DNA of 64,000 nt, taken from positions 1,240,001 to 1,304,000 of the forward strand of contig NZ_CP080525.1 of NCBI RefSeq assembly GCF_024746815.1, written 5' to 3'. Under the pieces are notes generated by a model, which worked only from the letters and a program-made list of their open reading frames with translations, had not been told where the DNA came from and searched no databases. This stretch comes from Mesorhizobium sp. AR07 (lineage in GTDB: Bacteria > Pseudomonadota > Alphaproteobacteria > Rhizobiales > Rhizobiaceae). This document shows positions 54,717-63,299 of this stretch, one piece after another. The position numbers were made by a program, and so were the translations under genes. Numbering within the stretch: the first letter of the stretch is position 1; every line of letters begins with the position of its first letter.

Positions 54717-54878
54717 TCATTGCTCCCGGCGTTCCACCCGGTTCCAATAGGTTGCGGCGAAAATGCCGTCAAGCGGCCACGGTGCATTCGCAGCGGTTTC
54801 CTCCGCGCCAATCCGGGCGGCATCCCGTCAAATCGTCAGGCCCGGGCCTCGGGGCGACATATTAGCGGGCTGTTAAGT

Positions 54879-55148
54879 ATGACTCGCCGCCGGAGGAAAC
54901 TCATCGACGGCCCATACGTTGAGCACGGCAGGAGGCAAGCCATGCGTACGGCAATGGCGGCGAAAGGCAAGAAAGCGGTGTCCGGCCTGTCGCTGCCGCA
55001 ATGCGAAGAGCTTTTGCGCTACGCCATCGACCGCCTCTGCATCAGCAGTGCGAGCAGGTTGTCGCCGCACGACCGCGCAAAGCTTGCCTCGGCCGCGGCG
55101 ATTCTCAAGCAGATATGCGAAGCACTGGAAGAGCACGCCGATCGTTGA
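54879..55148 (+). CDS. Small hypothetical protein
   Basis: An 89-residue protein with a basic N terminus (MTRRRRKLIDG) and a helical, moderately conserved-looking C-terminal half (QCEELLRYAIDRLC, then RAKLASAAAILKQICEALEE). No family recognised. An internal ATG at 54942 is an alternative start. Confidence 0.5.
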   Translation: MTRRRRKLIDGPYVEHGRRQAMRTAMAAKGKKAVSGLSLPQCEELLRYAIDRLCISSASRLSPHDRAKLASAAAILKQICEALEEHADR

Positions 55149-55166
55149 GTCGCTGCGCTGTCGGCT

Positions 55167-55424
55167 TCAGTCCGGCCGTCGGCGCCGTTCCCACCAGACA
55201 ACGAGGCGGCGGCGGTGGCGGCGAACCAGGGCAAATTCATAAGACAGCACCAGCAATCCGATCGGAACCATCCAGAAGCCGAGGATCGGCAGGAAGCCGA
55301 GGATGCCGCCGATGGTCAGCAGGATACCGAGGGTGATTCTGAGGCCACGCGACTGCGGCATCTTGAACTCGCGCCCGAAAGCCGAGATTTTCCGCGCCGG
55401 CATCTGGTTGTCTTGTGCTGTCAT
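55167..55424 (-). CDS. Small membrane protein, PGPGW-like
   Basis: An 85-residue protein with two adjacent hydrophobic segments (LRITLGILLTIGGILGFLP, then FWMVPIGLLVLSYEFALV) followed by an Arg-rich tail. The Pro-Gly turn and layout resemble the PGPGW transmembrane family of unknown role. I chose ATG 55424 over the longer starts at 55463 and 55598, which lack good leaders. Confidence 0.6.
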   Translation of the reverse strand: MTAQDNQMPARKISAFGREFKMPQSRGLRITLGILLTIGGILGFLPILGFWMVPIGLLVLSYEFALVRRHRRRLVVWWERRRRPD

Positions 55425-55647
55425 CGTCTCGAAATGTTGACCCGTTTGATCGTTGAGGAGCATTGATAAACCAAAGCCGCGGCCGCGCTTTCGGTTCCGT
55501 ACCCCTGCCAAGACGGCTAATATGAGCGCGTCCGTGAACGATTGCGAGAAACGCCCGCGCGAAAAAGCCTCGGAAAAATGCGAAATCCTTCTTTGCAAAG
55601 CCGAAAAGGGCAGCTATAGGCTGCGCCACTCACATAAGAGCATCCGT

Positions 55648-55722
55648 TCCCCGGTAGCTCAGTGGTAGAGCAACCGGCTGTTAACCGGTTGGTCGCTGGT
55701 TCGAATCCGGCCCGGGGAGCCA
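55648..55722 (+). tRNA. tRNA-Asn (anticodon GUU), CCA encoded
   Basis: Acceptor TCCCCGG pairs with CCGGGGA, D-arm AGCTCAGTGGTAGAGC, anticodon loop CTGTTAA (GUU), T-arm CTGGTTCGAATCCGG, discriminator G and CCA at 55720-55722. Sparse accessory DNA follows directly downstream. Confidence 0.96.
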
Positions 55723-55853
55723 ATCTTTTCAAGCACTTAGGCAAGTATCGCGTCGGCGCAAATTTGCGGCTAATTCGCTGCGGGCTACGTTCGGGGCTAC
55801 ATTTCCCTTGGTACAGTTCTGTCGCCCGATGTAGGTTGTGGCCGGCTGGTCGG

Positions 55854-56225
55854 TCATTCTGCGGCGAGGTCGCTGCTGTTCAGGCTACACATGCGGATCA
55901 ACCATCCTCCGCCGGCCTGACGCTCAAAGACGCTAAGCGAAGTTCCGTTTCCGGTCGCTTCCCCTTCCGAATAGGCCGCGAGAGACCAAGCCAAGTCCCC
56001 GGAGCCTCCTGCCTCTATCACAGCAAGTGTTTTGTCTGGACCGGCGTGCTGGGTCCAGATGCCATGCAGCGTCTCTATTGCGGCGCGGCCGCGAGCCGGG
56101 GGCGCATAGGGAGAATGCACTTCCGCGTCATCTGTGAATATGGATGCACAACCGGCAGCATCCCCGGCTCGATAGGCCACAATGTAGATGTCCCAAAGTT
56201 CCTGCAGTTCATTGCGGATCGACAT
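55854..56225 (-). CDS. SnoaL/NTF2-like domain protein
   Basis: A 123-residue protein with the NTF2-like pattern: a first helix (ELWDIYIVAYRAGDAAGCAS), IFTDDAEVHSPYAPPARGRA, and beta strands with SVFERQAGGGWLIRM. Such folds are cone-shaped barrels used by diverse small enzymes and ligand binders. GGAGAGGG precedes the ATG. No partner is evident. Confidence 0.72.
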   Translation of the reverse strand: MSIRNELQELWDIYIVAYRAGDAAGCASIFTDDAEVHSPYAPPARGRAAIETLHGIWTQHAGPDKTLAVIEAGGSGDLAWSLAAYSEGEATGNGTSLSVFERQAGGGWLIRMCSLNSSDLAAE

Positions 56226-56364
56226 TTATCCCTCTCCGTAGCCTGCTCCTTCGTTCGCATGTTTCGTCGATATTAGCAGGAGCGCATACATCTTAGCCAG
56301 CCGGCGCCTGGGCAGCGCGGGGACGATCCTGGCGCTTGTTGCTCAAAACAGAGCGGAGGCCCAA

Positions 56365-56589
56365 ATGGGCGGCGATAAGCCCTGGCATGATGTTATTCAC
56401 GACCATCAGGTCGAATGTTTCGCTTCGGAGAACGGTTTGACTTCGGACCTGGCTTGGGAGTTGATCCTAAAACACGGTAACAGCCGCAAGGCCGTGACTA
56501 AAGCTGCGCAGGGTTTAAAAGGTATGCAAGGCAACACGGCCGATCAGCACCCTGCTCCCCTGTGGAGCCGACGCCGCCGCTGGCGATGA
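56365..56589 (+). CDS. Small DUF3606-like protein
   Basis: A 74-residue protein. A core like DUF3606 is visible (VECFASENGLTSDLAWELIL, then KHGNSRKAVTKAAQ). GGAGG lies six bases before the ATG. The last ~20 residues are Arg/Trp-rich and unlike the family, so the 3' end may be altered. Confidence 0.55.
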   Translation: MGGDKPWHDVIHDHQVECFASENGLTSDLAWELILKHGNSRKAVTKAAQGLKGMQGNTADQHPAPLWSRRRRWR

Positions 56590-56672
56590 GCGTGAGCCGA
56601 CGAAAGCGATGATTGCGCCGTTTCATCCGCTGGAAGGTTGGTCTGGGGGCGCAGACTTGAACGTAGGCCGTT

Positions 56673-57014
56673 ATGAAAATCTCGATGTCTCTTGTAGCGA
56701 TGATTGTACTTTCTGTGCTCTGCTTTTCAGCCCAGGCCGCCGAAGCCAACACCGGCCACAAAAAGCTCACACCAGAACAATTTGCCAATCTCACGCCAGA
56801 TCAGCAGGCGGCAATTAGGATCTGCAGGACTAGAATGAGAGCTGCAGGAAATGGGCCTAACCCTGTTTTTATGCAAAGCTGCCTGAAGAATCCTGGGAAT
56901 CTTAAAGCCAACAACGGCGGTAGAGGTTTTGCCGGCCCAAAGCGTAAGGCGTTGATGAAAACGCACCGCTATCAGGCAAGACTGCGTTACCAACGGTTAC
57001 ATGGGGTGCCCTAA
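56673..57014 (+). CDS. Small secreted hypothetical protein
   Basis: A 113-residue protein with a clear signal peptide (MSLVAMIVLSVLCFSAQAAE), then a basic domain with two cysteines (RICRTRMRAAG, QSCLKNPGN). No family recognised. More AT-tolerant codon use than core genes, consistent with accessory DNA. Confidence 0.6.
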   Translation: MKISMSLVAMIVLSVLCFSAQAAEANTGHKKLTPEQFANLTPDQQAAIRICRTRMRAAGNGPNPVFMQSCLKNPGNLKANNGGRGFAGPKRKALMKTHRYQARLRYQRLHGVP

Positions 57015-57095
57015 AAATGTGCCCGCCACCCTGAGGCAGCGGGCCAAACCAACGGCAGTGTTGGATTGCTCGGAAGCACAACGGCACGTTGGACT

Positions 57096-57287
57096 TTACA
57101 GCCCTTGCCCTCCCCCACCCGGCGTCAGAGCGTTGATCAGCTGAACCTGATCAAAGTCATCCCATTCGATGAACGTCCTACACGATGCCATGAATTCGCC
57201 CTTACGCGCCGCTTCGGCCATGTTCGTCGGCCGGTGATCGAACAGGGCTTGGCGCGTCTTGGTGACGAGCGCGTTGGCCCGCGCCAC
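57096..57287 (-). CDS. Possible short ORF in accessory region
   Basis: A 63-codon frame with a plausible hydrophilic sequence (CRTFIEWDDFDQVQLINAL). No family or ribosome site recognised. It may be the tail of a lost gene or chance. Confidence 0.25.
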   Translation of the reverse strand: MARANALVTKTRQALFDHRPTNMAEAARKGEFMASCRTFIEWDDFDQVQLINALTPGGGGQGL

Positions 57288-57363
57288 GCCCGGCGATTTC
57301 GGGTCATCGCTGGACTCGGCATCATATGCGCCGCCAGCAGTGTCCTCTTCGCATTTCGTTTGA

Positions 57364-58124
57364 GACTATCGCGACCTCGCCAAGGGCCTGATCGAGGCTG
57401 TCGGCCACGAAAAGGCGATGCACCAGGGCGTCGGCGGCGAATATGAAGGCATTGGCAAGATCGAGGCTGCGTTGCTGACGCATCTCGGGCTTGCCGAGGG
57501 ACATTTCGTCGTCGATGTCGGTTGCGGTTCCGGGCGATTGGCGGCCGCGCTCTCGCGTGGACCAAAAATCGCCTATCACGGCACTGACGTCGTGCCCGAA
57601 TTTTTGGACTATGCGAGGGCGCATTCGGCGGAGGATTTTCGTTTCAGCCTTGTCGACGGATTGTCGATACCCGAGGCGGATAGTGTCGCCGATTTCGTGA
57701 CCTTCTTTTCGGTCATGACGCATTTGATGCTCCACGAAACTTATACCTACCTTTTGGAGGCCGCGAGGGTGGTCAAGCCAGGTGGCCTGATCGTGGTGTC
57801 ATTTCTCGACCCTTCAAACACTTGGCATTGGGAAACCCTCCGGCGCACAGAGGCGGAGGCTCGTGCTGGGACGTTGGTTCATCTGAACGCGTTCATCGAG
57901 CCGAAAACAATGATGACGCTCGCCAATCGGCTAGGCATGGAGCTCCAGGCCATCCACAAACGGGCACGCCGTTCATCCCCGTCACAGAGCCAATTGCGCT
58001 GTCCTGGGGCGGGATGGTTCGAGCTGGAACGATTGACTATTCTCCCGGGGACCTTTGCGAGCTGGGTCAATCCATCGCTGTCCTTCGCAAACCCCCGCTC
58101 GATGAGTTCCCATCCGAGACCTGA
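57364..58124 (+). pseudogene. Frameshifted SAM-dependent methyltransferase
   Basis: The frame opens directly after a stop at 57361 with DYRDLAKGLIEAVG, has its first ATG at 57418, and contains motif I (VVDVGCGSGRLAAALSR) and a post-motif (VVKPGGLIVVSFLDP). At about 57955-57963 the family-like sequence jumps to another frame, which reads TPFIPVTEPIALSWGG and ends LGQSIAVLRKPPL, a normal C terminus. The 5' end also lacks a proper start, so the gene looks both truncated and frameshifted. The intact ancestor was probably a small-molecule or sugar methyltransferase. Confidence 0.65.
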
Positions 58125-58490
58125 CAATGTCGGCGTCATCGAAATTGGGTCAGGTCAAAGCAGGGGCGCCTTCGCGCGCCCGCGCGTTTTGGGTGGCAAA
58201 TTCTCGCGTGCGCGCGCTAATGGTTCGCCAAGCGTCGTTTAAACACGCTTCCCGGTGGCCGCTAGGCCCCAGTGAAACCGGGGCTGAACAAGTGCTTCAC
58301 GCGACCAATCAGCCCCGGTTTGACCCATTGTGCCGCCGGGCGCTTCATGCCCTTCGGCGGCCACCCTGCTTCATGGCCTTGTTGATTCTTAGACGATGCG
58401 CCGCCTCCCCCTCACTTCTGGCAGGCAACCGGCGCGATGGCGAATGAGGGTCTTCCGATTGTCAGCTTCGCAGGTGACACCGCGATGAGA
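58125..58490. other. Intergenic region with nested inverted repeats
   Basis: About 366 bases without a gene. From 58254 to 58374, arms GGTGGCCGC and GCGGCCACC enclose a second pair AACCGGGGCT / AGCCCCGGTT. This is downstream of the CapD-type gene and may form its 3' end structure. Confidence 0.5.
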
Positions 58491-60488
58491 TCAGTGTTTG
58501 CGCGAGTCCTCCCCGCTCATCAGCAGGTGAATCTCGCTTCCTGGAGTAAACTCCCCGACGGTCGATTTCAGAAGCCGTAGGGCACCGGGCAAATCTTGGG
58601 CGTCGATCCTGCGCTTCATTTCGTCGAAGATGCGCACGATCAGCGCTCCCTCGATCGACCGTGGAGATGCAGCCAGGATCCCCGATGCAGCGGTCCCGCT
58701 CAAGGTTTCCTTGTTGTCGAAAAGTTCCTCGTAAAGTTTTTCCCCAGGCCGGAGCCCGGTGTAGACTATCTGAATGTCGGTGTCCGGGCGGCGCCCCGAG
58801 AGACGGATGAGATTTCGAGCAAGATCGACGATCTTCACCGGCGAGCCCATGTCTAGAACGTAGATTTGGCCGCGCTCCTGTTGCCGCTCCCGGCTATGCG
58901 CCGCCGCCTGCAGGACGAGGAGGCAGGCTTCCGAAATTGTCATGAAAAAGCGTTCCATTTCCGGATGGGTAACTGTCACAGGGCCGCCGGCTCTGATCTG
59001 CTTCTCGAACAGCGGTACCACGGATCCGGCCGAGCCCAGGACGTTGCCGAACCGAACGGTGACGAAACGTGTGCCGTTGACCGCCGAGTCCAGATCCATT
59101 GCCTGGCAGAACATCTCCGCCATCCGCTTGGTCGCGCCCATAACGCTAGAGGGATTCACAGCCTTATCGGTCGACACCATAATCATCGTGGAGACGTTGG
59201 CACGAAGCGCGGCCTCAGCGACATTGCGCGTCCCGATCGCGTTGGTGAAAAGGCCTTCAAGCGGCTGAGCCTCAACGATCGGCACATGCTTGAGTGCTGC
59301 TGCGTGGAACAGCACGTCGGGCCCATGGGCGGCGACGATTCTGTTGACTACGTCCTTTTCGCGCACGTTGCAGAGGGCAGCATGCAACTCGAGGCTCGGC
59401 CGGGTTCCAGCGAGTTCAGTCTCGATAGAGTAGAGAAGGTGTTCGCTGGCGTCGACGAGAATTAGGCCGCGTGGGTTCAGGGCTGCAACCTGTCTTGCCA
59501 GCTCGGATCCAATCGAACCGCCGGCGCCGGTGATCATGACGGTCCTGCCCTCGACCATCGAGGCGATCTTGAGCGCATCAAGTCTAACGGGCGGCCGATG
59601 CAGCAGATCTTCCAACTTGATCGGACGCGGCTCAATTTCAGCATCGATGCTTTGCATATCGAGAAGGTTCGGTAGCTTCAGGATTTCGACTTTCTGCTGT
59701 GCCGCAATCTCAACCAACGCTTCGATGCTGGCGTGCCGTTGATAATCCTCGCGGGAACGCGTCAGGATGAGCGCTTCGGGTCGCCGCCCCTGTGCCTCAA
59801 ATTGACTGAGGATCTGCGGCAGTCTTTCCAGCGGACCCAACACTGGAACCCCGCGAATAGAACGTCCGGTCCTGCGACTCCGTTCGTCGATTATCGCAAG
59901 GATATTGAATGACGCATTATTTCTCTCCTTAGTGGCCCTCAGGAAGGCGTCGGCGTTGTCGGTGGCTCCAACCAGCAGCACGAACTTACAGGTGCCGCGA
60001 TCGAACAAGCGACCGGTGTCGTGGCGATTACGATAGAGCCGATATGCGGCACGCGGCCCGGCTAGCAACAGGATCAGGAAGGCCCAGGCGATCAAGATCG
60101 AAGAGCGGGGAATCGAGCCCAGTCGATACAGCAGGAATTGGGCCACTGTGAAACTAGCGACGGACGCGCTAGCAGCATAGGTGATTGCTAGGAGATCCGA
60201 GAGCGACGCATAGCGCCAAATACCACGGTTCAGGCCAAACAAGAAACCGACGCCGCTGACAATAAGCCCGAATAGAGCCGCCGCACCAAGGAAATACGTC
60301 AGGCTTTGAACGACAATATCGAAATCAAACCTCAAAACGAGCGAAAGCAACATCGCGACAGCACCCATTATGCCGTCGTGAGTCAACGCCAATCCCCGCA
60401 ATACTAGCGGCCGAGAAATCCTCCAAGACCGAGTCGTATTGTCTCCGGTATCAACACGCTCTCGCCGTTTGCGTTCTGCCAGAGACAC
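58491..60488 (-). CDS. Membrane nucleotide-sugar epimerase/dehydratase (CapD/FlaA1/WbpM type)
   Basis: A 665-residue protein with four N-terminal membrane helices (about 30-150), a CoA-binding-like Rossmann region (FVLLVGATDNADAFL), and a C-terminal SDR domain: NAD motif VMITGAGGSIGSELARQ, and the dehydratase segment MVSTDKAVNPSSVMG. It probably makes a 4-keto-6-deoxy UDP-sugar for surface polysaccharide. GTG start with AAAGG upstream. It stands without other glycan genes here. Confidence 0.88.
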   Translation of the reverse strand: MSLAERKRRERVDTGDNTTRSWRISRPLVLRGLALTHDGIMGAVAMLLSLVLRFDFDIVVQSLTYFLGAAALFGLIVSGVGFLFGLNRGIWRYASLSDLLAITYAASASVASFTVAQFLLYRLGSIPRSSILIAWAFLILLLAGPRAAYRLYRNRHDTGRLFDRGTCKFVLLVGATDNADAFLRATKERNNASFNILAIIDERSRRTGRSIRGVPVLGPLERLPQILSQFEAQGRRPEALILTRSREDYQRHASIEALVEIAAQQKVEILKLPNLLDMQSIDAEIEPRPIKLEDLLHRPPVRLDALKIASMVEGRTVMITGAGGSIGSELARQVAALNPRGLILVDASEHLLYSIETELAGTRPSLELHAALCNVREKDVVNRIVAAHGPDVLFHAAALKHVPIVEAQPLEGLFTNAIGTRNVAEAALRANVSTMIMVSTDKAVNPSSVMGATKRMAEMFCQAMDLDSAVNGTRFVTVRFGNVLGSAGSVVPLFEKQIRAGGPVTVTHPEMERFFMTISEACLLVLQAAAHSRERQQERGQIYVLDMGSPVKIVDLARNLIRLSGRRPDTDIQIVYTGLRPGEKLYEELFDNKETLSGTAASGILAASPRSIEGALIVRIFDEMKRRIDAQDLPGALRLLKSTVGEFTPGSEIHLLMSGEDSRKH

Positions 60489-60618
60489 TAGTTTAGACCT
60501 TTAAGGCGGCGATCATCCGCCGACATCTAATTTCCAAACAACCAAGGCTCGGTCGCCCGGGTCTCAGTATAGAGCTCTGGCGCTGACATGTGCCAGCAAC
60601 TTCTGAAATGGGAATCGT

Positions 60619-60738
60619 TCACGCGCGATAGACCCGCGAGCGGTCGCCGTCGAACTTAACCTCGTGAATCCACTCGTCGCCTTCAGGAGGCTTCTCTACC
60701 AAGGTCGGCAACAGAGGCTCGACAAATTTCAAACGCAT
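60619..60738 (-). pseudogene. N-terminal fragment of an ATP-dependent DNA ligase (LigD/LigC-like)
   Basis: A 39-residue frame starting MRLKFVEPLLPTLVEKPPEG and reaching DEWIHEVKFDGDRSRVY before a stop. The F-x-x-P-x-L-x-T start and the adenylation motif K-x-D-G (VKFDGDR) match the beginning of bacterial ATP-dependent ligases of the LigD/LigC type. The rest of the ligase is missing. No functional ligase is possible; it is a relic. Confidence 0.65.
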
Positions 60739-60844
60739 GCACTGACAATCCCAAACCCGCGTTCCGCGGGTGCTCATGCAGGCACAAGCACCACGCTCCC
60801 ATTAGGCTAAAACGCCTCTCGGGTGCGCGATGGCTGTATTTTGA

Positions 60845-61321
60845 TCATTGCTTGACGAGCACGCCCGTGTAGGTCTGGCCCGCAAGCGTAACCGTTCCGG
60901 CAAGCGCTCCGTCGGGCTGCATCGCGAAATTGACGTCCGCGCCGTTCGGGAGGCGCTTAAGCTTCAGCGTGGATCCTACAATTCTTCCAGTACCGGCGGC
61001 CTCTCCCGGAGAATTGTCGCCTAGGTTCCCCCACGCATAGGTGGCCGTCACCGTTCCATTCGACGAAATCGTCTGGACCGTCAGTTTGGTTTCATCCATC
61101 CCCTCCGGTCGCCCAGCCCAGATGCCCGAAAATGCCGCATACTTGGTTGGAACAGCCTTGTCAGGGGGAGTGACCGCCACAGATTGATCCGAAATTGCGG
61201 AGCTGGCGGGCGCCAAGGCTGGCGCGGAAGGAGTAGGCTGCGACGCCTCAGGGGCCGATTGGCAGGCGGCCAGAGCAAGCGCTGCCAAGCCGAGCACCGC
61301 GTTGAACATTCGGTATGCCAT
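60845..61321 (-). CDS. Small lipoprotein of unknown function
   Basis: A 158-residue protein with a lipoprotein signal (GLAALALAACQSAPE). The mature part has a Pro/Ser/Ala linker and a beta-rich domain (FSGIWAGRPEGMDETKLTVQ, then TLAGQTYTGVLVK). Start chosen at ATG 61321; ATG 61309 is possible. Family not recognised. Confidence 0.65.
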   Translation of the reverse strand: MAYRMFNAVLGLAALALAACQSAPEASQPTPSAPALAPASSAISDQSVAVTPPDKAVPTKYAAFSGIWAGRPEGMDETKLTVQTISSNGTVTATYAWGNLGDNSPGEAAGTGRIVGSTLKLKRLPNGADVNFAMQPDGALAGTVTLAGQTYTGVLVKQ

Positions 61322-61532
61322 TTCCGAAACCCTCTGGCCCGTCCTTATCACTATTCACTATTTGGCCCCAAACCCTAGCGTACCTGCGTAACGTCGTGGG
61401 CTTCAAACCAATTCTGCGGAAAACCCTCCGAAGCGGCAGCGACGGTAGGAACGCGATGGCTCCAGGCCGCCCGCCTTCGCGAAAAAGCGATAAGCAGCGG
61501 GGAACCCGCGACATGCGAGCGCGTTTCTTGGC

Positions 61533-61784
61533 ATGCTCAAGAAGATCGCCTTCGTAGCGGTGCTGATCCAGGTCGCCGCCTTTTCGGCCCTTACAACTCA
61601 GACGGTTCTTTTTGCGTCATCCACTGCTACGCAAGCCGCCAACGTGCGGCCCGGCGAAACTGTCGCGGTCACTGAGAAAGAATGCGCCAAGGGCAAATTT
61701 GGCTCTAGTGGCATCAAGTGCCTCGGAACGACAGATGGGCGGCGAATTCCTGCAGAATATCAACGCCTTCAATGTGCGCCGTGA
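61533..61784 (+). CDS. Small secreted hypothetical protein
   Basis: An 83-residue frame with a signal-like N terminus (KKIAFVAVLIQVAAFSAL) and three cysteines in the mature part (KECAKGK, IKCLGT, LQCAP). No ribosome site is evident and no family is recognised. Confidence 0.4.
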   Translation: MLKKIAFVAVLIQVAAFSALTTQTVLFASSTATQAANVRPGETVAVTEKECAKGKFGSSGIKCLGTTDGRRIPAEYQRLQCAP

Positions 61785-62134
61785 CGCCTTAGGTTTTGAC
61801 GGCCTACCGTTGCTACAATCAATTGGCCGCTGGGGCGTTTCGTTCTTCGACGCTTGCCTATTCGGACCGGATGAGGGCAACGTACGGGAGCGGGTAATCT
61901 ACACCGTCTTGTTTCCATCTTCGCCTGAGTTGTATCATGGTGGAGGCGGTTAGCGTAGTCGAGCAGTGCATGCGGTTCCACTCCGGAGCCTTCTTCTTCC
62001 GTGGTGAGCGTCTGTACGAGTTTGATTTTGGCGCAATGATCCGGCACTTGCCGCTTCAATCCGCGGCATCAACTCCCCGCTCGGCGCTCCAATGAAATTA
62101 TCCGCGTCTTAACTAATATAGACAATTCTACTAA
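61785..62134. other. Intergenic region without recognised gene
   Basis: About 350 bases. Overlapping open frames on both strands show no recognisable motif or ribosome site. I see nothing supportable here. Confidence 0.4.
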
Positions 62135-62464
62135 ATGGCGTTGCATCGACTCGCGGGGAGCGGAGTGGTGACTGACCTTGTTGATGGGGATGACGTTCCA
62201 AAATCCAGCCCGTCCAAGCGCTGGCGAGCAATCGCTCTGGCGGCAACACAGTTCATCCCATCCATCATTTCGATAGGATGTGCGGTCGCGGTCGGGTATT
62301 TTGCGTATGCGGCCGCCAACCAAAAACCACCAGCCGACATGGCTGCGCTGGCGGTGTCGATCCTGAAGTCCAGCGATGCCTCCCCGGAAATGCGAGAATG
62401 GGCCGCGGACGCTATAGGAATACAGACCGAGATTGGAATGCGCGCCAAAACCATTCAGCAATGA
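62135..62464 (+). CDS. Small membrane-anchored hypothetical protein
   Basis: A 109-residue frame with one hydrophobic segment (FIPSIISIGCAVAVGYFAYA) and a short soluble C-terminal helix (SPEMREWAADAIGIQTE). A GTG at 62168 has a better GGAG site than the ATG at 62135, so the true protein may be 98 residues. Function unknown. Confidence 0.5.
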   Translation: MALHRLAGSGVVTDLVDGDDVPKSSPSKRWRAIALAATQFIPSIISIGCAVAVGYFAYAAANQKPPADMAALAVSILKSSDASPEMREWAADAIGIQTEIGMRAKTIQQ

Positions 62465-62669
62465 ACTGTGGCACTTCAGATGAAATGGCTGGTGGATTGA
62501 GTTTGGGTAACGCGGCACCTCCAACACGCAGGACATATCCTCCGGTTTGCGCGCGATAGTCCCATATTCCGCCGCCGAAACCTTTCGCCTCTTTCAGACA
62601 GCGCTTTCACCGAGTAGTGCTTGCACGCCGATGTCCGCCGCGCGATAGATGCGTTGGTTTGGAGGAATC

Positions 62670-63101
62670 ATGCGGAAAATCTTGGCATCGGCATTGCTGC
62701 TCGCGGTCGCGTCATTTGTACTCCCCGCCCATGCGCTGGACAGCAGCGGCACGCCCGTCGTCGTTACCCCGCTTGCCTCCCGCACGACGACCGCCTCAGG
62801 CCAGCCGATCACGCTGCCGCAGAAAAACTTGCAGGTTCTGGTGTCGACCTACGACATCGCGCCGGGTGCCACCTTGCCGGTGCACAGGCATCCCTTCCCG
62901 CGCTACGCCTATGTCGAGGCCGGGAGGCTGAAGGTCACCAATGTCGAGACCGGCAACAGCAACACCTACAAGACTGGGGATTTCATCATCGAAATGATCG
63001 GCCAGTGGCATCAGGCCACCAATGTCGGTGACACCGAGGTCAAGCTGCTGGTGATCGATCAGGTCGAGGAAGGCGCCAAGAACACGGAGTTGCGCCAATA
63101 G
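62670..63101 (+). CDS. Secreted cupin-domain protein
   Basis: A 143-residue protein: signal peptide ending LPAHA, then a single cupin with metal ligands H and H and E in PGATLPVHRHPFPRYAYVEAG-like spacing (HRH and the following Glu) and a second histidine in IGQWHQATN. GGAGGAATC precedes the ATG. Substrate unknown. Confidence 0.8.
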   Translation: MRKILASALLLAVASFVLPAHALDSSGTPVVVTPLASRTTTASGQPITLPQKNLQVLVSTYDIAPGATLPVHRHPFPRYAYVEAGRLKVTNVETGNSNTYKTGDFIIEMIGQWHQATNVGDTEVKLLVIDQVEEGAKNTELRQ

Positions 63102-63299
63102 CGTTGGGCTGATCCGTACCCAAGGGCCAGGAAAGCCTTTCGCCGCGCGTCGCTGTATCGGCGTTGTACAGCTTGGCCGAATGCCGCACGTCCAGGCTTC
63201 GGCTTTCCGCCTGGCCCAAATGGCGGCGCGCTGTCCACGCTTTCGCGCCAGCCGGCCCGATGCTAGGGCTGGCACCGACATCATGAACTGGATCGCCCC

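Noticed and set aside
61769..62059. 96-codon minus-strand frame in the accessory stretch
   Set aside because: No ribosome site, family motif or compositional support.
55648..62669. Complete integrative element at tRNA-Asn
   Set aside because: I found no integrase and no duplicate of the tRNA 3' end inside the window, so only a possible decayed island is claimed.
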